A DNA stretch of 64,000 nt from assembly GCA_025667525.1 (NCBI GenBank), contig CM046876.1:84671512-84735511 (forward strand). Direction: 5' to 3'. Source of the stretch: Glebionis coronaria (taxonomy: Eukaryota; Streptophyta; Magnoliopsida; Asterales; Asteraceae). Below, one piece after another: positions 58,229 through 64,000 of this stretch; the first letter of the stretch is position 1; each line of letters starts with the position of its first letter. A model generated the notes under the pieces. That model made no database searches. It had not been told where the DNA came from and worked only from the letters and a program-made list of their open reading frames with translations. A program made the position numbers and the translations under genes.

Positions 58229-58727
58229 ATCGCTGATGTGATAGCCTTACACAGGTCCGAGCTAAAACTAAAGAGCAATGCTAAATTCTCCTACAATATC
58301 TTTCTACTTATTCTTCTACCCACATCAAATTAAAACATGTGTAATCCACTCATTCTCTTTCTTAATTTCATTCAATCATCAATCCATTTGTCATAATCAT
58401 AAAAGTAGGAAGATATATAGGCATATCAAGTAGGAGGATAAATCATTTTCCAAAACTAAATTCTTTAGTCGAAAGTACAAAAACACATGTCTTACGAGAA
58501 GATAACAAAAGCCTTCGCTCTGATCCTTTCCAACTTAAAAAAACAATTGTAATAAACTACCAAGAGATATATGAATTTGTCCCCTTTGATCCTTATCTCC
58601 ATGGTCCAAGTTCCATTACAAATATATAAAAATCACTTTTCTGTAAATTTCAAAGTTTATACAACAAAAAGTTACATACACTTTTTGTACACATTTCACA
58701 TAACCTGACCTCATCTTCTTTGCATTG
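58229..58727. other. Region downstream of the Ser-rich gene
   Basis: Includes a weak palindromic piece at about 58272-58445 (CTCCTAC near 58287 against GTAGGAGGA near 58430). Closer to the stop codon it includes the likely 3' untranslated region of the gene on the minus strand. Confidence 0.4.
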
Positions 58728-60538
58728 CTACCTTATAGGATTACGAGTTCTATCAAGCAATCCAGCCATGATCACTCTCTTCTTATATTGCTCTGATTCC
58801 GTATCGACTAACTTCACCTCACTAGCGACTGATTTAGCACGTTTAGTACGACTACGACATGGCACGAAGTAAAACCAAGTTGATGTACATAAAATGGAAA
58901 AAATCCTTCCATAAACCACCAAAACTATAAGACTTAAAAGAAGAAACAAACACCACCTAATATTCCAGTTGTTGGAACTAGATTTTGTCTTTTCACTAGA
59001 TAAAACCGAGTTTCTTAAATCGAGAGAATCGAGTTGTGGTAATCCTTTTTGGTAAGAAGACGAACGAGTAATGGTGTTGGTGGATTTTGGTTTAGCTATT
59101 GGTAACGAAACACTAGAATCTTGACGTCTAAAGTCGACTAAATCTATTTCAAGCGATGGCTTTTGGTAAGATGAGGAACGTGAATTAGAATTGCTTGATA
59201 AGCATGAATTCGAGTATGAGGAACAAGTATTTCGGGAAGATGAGGATAAGAGATTTGAACTAGAACGGCAACTACATGAATCATCCATATCTGTAGATTC
59301 CTTGATGCAACCACTAGTACAGGCATCGGATGATTTGCTGATTTTCTCGCTTAATAAAGACGAGCAAGACATATTTGTATCTGATGCATTCGACGATTTG
59401 GAAGAACTTCTGTGGATCTTTTTTGTCTGTTGTTTCAAGATAAACGTTAGTCAATTTATTCACCAAAACTAAAAATTGTATTCAACAGCAATAACAAAAA
59501 AACAGGTTGATGTCAATGAAATTCATATATAGTTATATACCCTCTAGTAAAATTATTTCAAACATGTTCAACAACACTAAACTTAATGTCATAATGTCAT
59601 TAGATTAGGAATAAGTCAATTCATTGTACAAAACATCAATCTATGTAAGTACTCCCTCCGTCCCTAATTAAACCGTAAATTATTTTGTTTGTGTTATATA
59701 CTAATTGGTGAAAGTTATACTAATAAAAATATATTTAAAACTCAATCAATTCGTATGTTTTGTATCAAATAATTTAACGTCAAAGTTGAAAACGGTTGAC
59801 TTTGAAAGTCAACAGTGGACATTTATTTAGGGGCGGAGGGAGTACTATTTTGCAGCATATATAAGATGATATTAGGAGTTCAACAGAATGCAACAACAAA
59901 ACATACTCGTTAAAATTGTAATATATCCTATATTGAGGAAAAAACATGATCATAACCGAATCAATTTACACGAAAACGAGGTTTATGTCATTAACCGATA
60001 CACAAAAACAATATGATTGTGACTCCAATAACAGAATAATTCACATGGAAACATATAATCTAACCCGCAACAACCATATTAGATATATTAGTTTCTCCTA
60101 AAGGTTTCTACCGTCGGAAAAAACTCTGACCCGTGCATTCTTTTTATTTTTGCACGGGTCAGAGTTTGCCAAACAAATAAACCACAAAAATTGATCAATA
60201 TCAAAGCAAAAGAACACATATGATTAAAACCAAGCGGTTAATAAAAACAGAAATGAATAACTAACCAGAATCGAGTCAAAGAAAACCGCTTTAAGAACAC
60301 GTGAAAAGCTTCTCCGATGATTAGGCTTATTACGCTTGTCACAACAATCTTCGTCACCGTTTACTAAATTAACATGACCAGGGACAAACTCCGTATTTTG
60401 ATTACCTTTGCAACCACTAACCTTAATAAAAACCGGTTCATGGTCAGGAAATGACCGAAAACACGACCCGAAAACGACCTTATTGTTTCCTCTCTTCTTC
60501 TTCTTTTTCTTTCTCTTAAGATGATCAATTTCTGGCAT
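58728..60538 (-). CDS. Ser-rich plant protein with one membrane span, two exons
   Basis: Exon 1 is 60266-60538 (ATG at 60536-60538, MPEIDHLKRKKKKKKRGNN). Exon 2 is 58728-59426. The intron is GT..AG (839 bp) and the frame continues through FFDSIL|TKKIHRSSS: 323 residues. A Lys-rich patch near residues 8-18 could act as a nuclear signal. Residues 95-245 are a Ser-rich, probably disordered region with the motif RSSSYQK twice. A hydrophobic span at about 249-271 (WCLFLLLSLIVLVVYG) is followed by STWFYFVP and a basic tail ending in GLLDRTRNPIR. The order (basic N-terminus, FSRVLKAVFF, Ser-rich region, membrane span, STWxxxVP) recalls a plant family annotated as ethylene-responsive nuclear protein ERT2-like. 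That name is from memory and the function is unknown. Confidence 0.75.
59652..59842. mobile_element. Stowaway-type MITE (191 bp) in the intron of the Ser-rich gene
   Basis: Ends CTCCCTCCGTCCCTAAT and, reversed, CTCCCTCCGCCCCTAAAT, flanked by TA at 59650-59651 and 59843-59844. Related in its ends to the element at 54339, but different inside. Confidence 0.88.
60122..60168. repeat. 17-bp perfect inverted repeat (hairpin) in the intron
   Basis: Arms AAACTCTGACCCGTGCA and TGCACGGGTCAGAGTTT with a 13-base T-rich loop. It lies close to the 5' splice site of the intron (about 100 bases into it on the minus strand). Confidence 0.85.
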
Positions 60539-62173
60539 GGTTTTTTTTTTAAAAATATATATAAAAAGAAAGAAAAAGAGAGGATTGTTAGGGTTGCATG
60601 TATATAGGGGATGATTTGTGTTAATAATTGATTATGATTATGAAATTGTTTTATGAAGATGAAGAAGATTAGAGAGAAATTAAAAAAAGTTGATGAGAAA
60701 TGAAAGTATAGTGGCCGAAATTGCCGCTATTCGTCTTCCCTCTTTATTTGTTTGTTTTATAAACTTCCCAACTCCCACCACCCCCACCTTTTCTATTTAA
60801 AACTAAATTTTGAACCATTTTGCATATGTTACCCTTACACTAGGTAAAATGTCCTTTTTATTTGGTTTATCAAAAACTTGTTAGAGCACCAAGTACTCAT
60901 AAATCACAATAAATGTTTTGAAACCGGTTTGATTTGGCCGGATCAACCGGTTAACATGGTTTCAGTCAAAAAAACAGGTTATATAAAATAAGGTTTTACA
61001 TTTTCAAAACCCGGTTAAACTTACCGGGTTTAAGATGACCCGAGCCAACCAGGTTCCCGAGATCTGATCGGGCTTTGATTTTTTCGTGTTTTTTTTTTAA
61101 TAAATGAAACATGTAAATTATGCGTATTTGCAACGCAATTTTATTTTTATAATGTTCATTATATTTGTTGATAAATATGTTATATGTTCAATATATGAAA
61201 GATTTCATGAATCCTATATAAAATTTTTGTTAATTGAAAATATAAATTTTTTATCTTTTGTGAAAACCGAATTAACTCAAGTTAAACAAATCGAACTAAT
61301 AACTCAATAACTCAACTAGATCAATTTAAAACGAGTTTTCAAAACATTGCCGACAATTATCCGTCTCTTATAAAAGAAAATGTTGTCACCTAGTAATTTT
61401 TTTCCATAACTAAAATCACTAAAATCTATACTTAAACAAAAAAACACAATTCTTCCAACACTTACATTATAGGACATGTCATACCTCACATACAATCCAG
61501 TAAAACTCCCAAGCTTAATGCGCGAAAACAATAAAAAGTTAGCTAGAGGAGTACTCAAAGGGTGTTAATGGCAGATCACTTCTGGCTCGTTTAGTCTTAG
61601 CTCGAAACAGTCAACTCACTTCGCCTACACACAAAAAAAATATAGAAAAAATAAAAATACTTATGATTTGGGCTGGTTGGGATGATGTCAACCCTTATGA
61701 GTCGATGGCTGGAAAAGGCGATGCCAACCTATAACATGACCTTATAACGTGAGAGCCATACTGAACAAGCCACCGGCACCGATATCTCTTAATAGTTTGT
61801 TTGTTTTAAGAGATTTTTTTAACATTAATTTGAGAAATTTGTCGGACAATCAATTTATTAGGCGAAATTAGAGTTAGGTATACGGGATTAAGAAATGAAC
61901 TACACAATTGTATAGTGTCTACCGCCGGTATGAATTAGAGTTAGTTAGAGTTTGCTTTGCCTTAAAAGTCGAACTAGAATCACGATTTCGTAAGTATAAC
62001 TATTTTCTGCTCTACATTGTCGTTTTGCGCCAATATTCGTCTAGCATCAATCGAGTTTTGTGCTAACAAATATTTCTTGTAAGTTGAGAACCAAGATCAT
62101 TTCAAAAGGAAATGTTTTAAGGACTACAAATTTAGTGGCTAATATATGTCTGTCCAAAAAGTTATGACCAGCC
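60539..62173. other. Upstream region of the Ser-rich gene and intergenic DNA
   Basis: A TATA-like CTATATA (minus strand) lies at 60601-60607, about 65 bp before the start codon, a plausible core promoter. Purine-rich simple sequence lies at 60555-60585. A patch at 60920-61065 is rich in AACCGGTT/AAACCGG words. No further gene recognised. Confidence 0.4.
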
Positions 62174-62813
62174 TGTTGGGGTTTACTTCATTCCAACAGG
62201 GTGAAGATAATCAATAGCCTAACTCCGTACCAATGAATGGTTACTGGATATCTCTTGAAGTCGTGTAATCACTTTCCAAAGAAGATTATTCGACCCTATG
62301 CCTGGGTTAACACGAATACCTCCTTGGGATAAAACCAAAAGTTAGTTCTTATTTTAGGCACAAATCAAGAACTCTGTGCGTGTAAGTGTTTCTTGTTTCT
62401 GTATATTTCATCATGCAAATATGATCACTATTTATAGTGATCCTAGTCCTAGAAGGATGTAACTCATAGTCAATGGTATTTAAGAGCATTAATCGGCCAA
62501 TTAAGCTCATAATTACCTACATGAAAACATAGTGGTTACATGACCATAAACCTGGTCATCAAGTCAATATTCAACCCTCATTGATTGGTCAAAGAGGTTA
62601 CAAAGACTTTGTGCATCACCAGGAGTAACGTTCTAACCAGGAGCAACTTTCTAACCAGGAGCAACTTCCTAACCAGGAGCAGCTTCCTCCTGATGAACTT
62701 TCAACCACTATATTGAGTCCAGGGAGGTCAGGGACATAATGGGTGTACACTCCGTACCTCCAAACCCATTTACAAGTATGACTCGATCCCACAATTGCAT
62801 TAAATTTCTAACA
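62174..62813 (-). repeat. 3' LTR of copia 3 (640 bp)
   Basis: Plus-strand ends TGTTGGGGTTT..TTTCTAACA, abutting the purine tract. A TATAAATA box on the minus strand lies inside an 8-bp inverted repeat, GATCACTA/TAGTGATC (62423-62442). Four tandem copies of CTAACCAGGAGCAACTT lie at about 62617-62690. Confidence 0.75.
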
Positions 62814-62826
62814 ATCCTCCCCAATT
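62814..62826 (-). promoter_or_regulatory. Polypurine tract of copia 3
   Basis: AATTGGGGAGGAT on the minus strand, immediately before the LTR start TGTTAGAAATTT. Confidence 0.75.
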
Positions 62827-63320
62827 TAGTACAATTCCTTTTTGCATGAAAATCAACTTTAACAAAACCAGTGCATAAATGAAAATGTCCTGAGGATTGA
62901 CTTTCCATATTAGTACATCACTTCAAATATTTGAGAATCAGGGTGTTCTAAGAATTGAACCATTCAACTACTTGAATACCTGAAGATAAAATACACACAA
63001 GTTTTCAAACACTTAAAACGCTCCTGACACCATACAAGCCATGTGTCCATATCCAATTCATAAATGTTGTAAGAGCCAAAGTCCATGCTCCTTGAGGCGG
63101 CGAAACCTCAACATTTACATAGGTGGTTCCTCTTTAGTTCATGCTCATGCTTAAGCACTTTTTCAAAGAAATTAACCATTAAGAAGTTTATAACTTCATC
63201 CTCCTTTCAGCAGGTACAAGCACATCCTTGGGATGATATACATGTGCTTCAGTCCCCTGAATGTTCAGCTTTCCACATTGAACTCAGCTCCCAAGTTTCC
63301 TCAGGAGGGAGTTGGGTGTC
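62827..63320 (-). other. Copia 3 sequence between pol and the polypurine tract
   Basis: About 490 bp, no recognisable coding potential. The short frame on the plus strand at 63085-63324 has no domain. Confidence 0.5.
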
Positions 63321-64000
63321 CTAGCATTCAGTGACTAGTTTGGACTTTAAACCCATCCCTTTAGCAGACTTTATAACCAAGTCTCTAGCCAATCCCTTCG
63401 TCAAGTGATCAGCTAAGTTTTGTTGAGACCTCACAAACTCTATTGATATCACCCCATTCATGATTAGCTCACGAATCATGCTATGTCTAACACCTAAGTG
63501 TCTAGACTTACCATTGTACATTTGGCTATAAGCCTTAGCCAATGTAGCTGCACTATCACAACGGATAGATATGGGTGCCATAGGTTTGACCCACAATGGA
63601 ATCTCAAGAAGCAAGTTTCTCAACCATTAACCCTTTTTACCAGCAGCTGCTAGAGCCACAAATTCAGATTCCATTGTTGAACCAGTAATGCAAGTTTGCT
63701 TCTTAGATGCCCAAGAAATTGCACCACCACCAAGAAAGAATACCCAGCCACTTGTGGATGAATTATCCTCAATATTGCTGATCCAACTTGCATCAGTGTA
63801 ACCTTCCAACACTGAAGGATATCCAGTGTATGACAAACAATAATCTATTGTTCCTTTCAAATACTTTAGTACCCTCTGAATTGCTTGCCAATGCTGAGTA
63901 CTAGGATTACTAGTGTACCTACTCAGTTTACCCACTGCAAAAGCAATATCAGGCCTAGTACTAGTCATGGCATACATCAAGCAACCAATCACCCTAGAAT
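63321..64000 (-). pseudogene. Copia 3 reverse transcriptase end and RNase H
   Basis: One frame interrupted by a single TAA at 63627-63629. From the right: [20 protein letters not shown] (end of the polymerase region), [12 protein letters not shown] (first RNase H Asp), [14 protein letters not shown] (Glu), IRCDSAATLAKA (Asp), and the terminal NLADHLTKGL. The gene ends with TAG at 63321. The N-terminal part is beyond the window. With one stop only, the copy is young. Confidence 0.85.

Larger units (their letters stand above)
62174..64000 (-). mobile_element. Copia 3: right-edge Ty1/copia element (partial)
   Basis: 3' LTR (62174-62813), polypurine tract and RNase H region on the minus strand; the rest lies to the right of the window. 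It differs in sequence from copia 1/2 and from the fragment at 52690. Confidence 0.82.

Noticed and set aside
59191..59472. 93-codon plus-strand frame opposite the Ser-rich exon
   Set aside because: Antisense shadow of AGC/TCA-rich coding sequence.

Overview
The window is plant nuclear DNA: AT-rich, with a nine-exon and a two-exon gene (GT..AG introns), Stowaway, hAT-like and Mutator-like elements, and above all nested LTR retrotransposons. The retrotransposon families look like those common in Asteraceae, but that placement is recollection, not a test. No rRNA, tRNA or CRISPR locus was seen.

Layout. 1-7401: Ty3/gypsy element on the minus strand, with only the tip of its 3' LTR in the window, a complete 5' LTR, a tRNA-Asp primer site, and gag plus protease but no reverse transcriptase or integrase. 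It sits inside the gag of a Ty1/copia element (copia 1, 7402 to about 9175). 10546-25885: a second, nearly complete copia element of the same family on the minus strand (copia 2). Its 5' LTR was later split by a 3060-bp solo LTR (22778-25837) flanked by a perfect 5-bp duplication. 28493-38152: a decayed Tekay/Del-like chromovirus on the plus strand with two ~2.5-kb LTRs, an initiator-Met primer site and a leader carrying six consecutive potential stem-loops. 38185-39300: a large inverted repeat.

Genes. 40688-45285 (minus): a complete nine-exon homologue of TRM5, tRNA (guanine-37-N1)-methyltransferase, 585 residues, with an apparent organelle-targeting N terminus and a telo-box just upstream. 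58728-60538 (minus): a two-exon gene for a Ser-rich, single-membrane-span plant protein, with a Stowaway element and a 17-bp perfect hairpin in its intron. The two genes are not obviously related in function.

Between and after the genes lie DNA-transposon derivatives (a Mutator-like element with ~140-bp inverted ends, a hAT-type element with an exact 8-bp duplication, two Stowaways, several palindromic candidates), a copia RT/RNase H relic (52690-53629), a probable solo LTR (54805-55372) and, at the right edge, a third copia element (62174 to beyond 64000). No operon-like or defence system was seen. The most unusual signals are the leader stem-loop array, the duplicated PPT/LTR junction of the chromovirus, the gag-protease-only gypsy element, and the inverted repeat next to TRM5.
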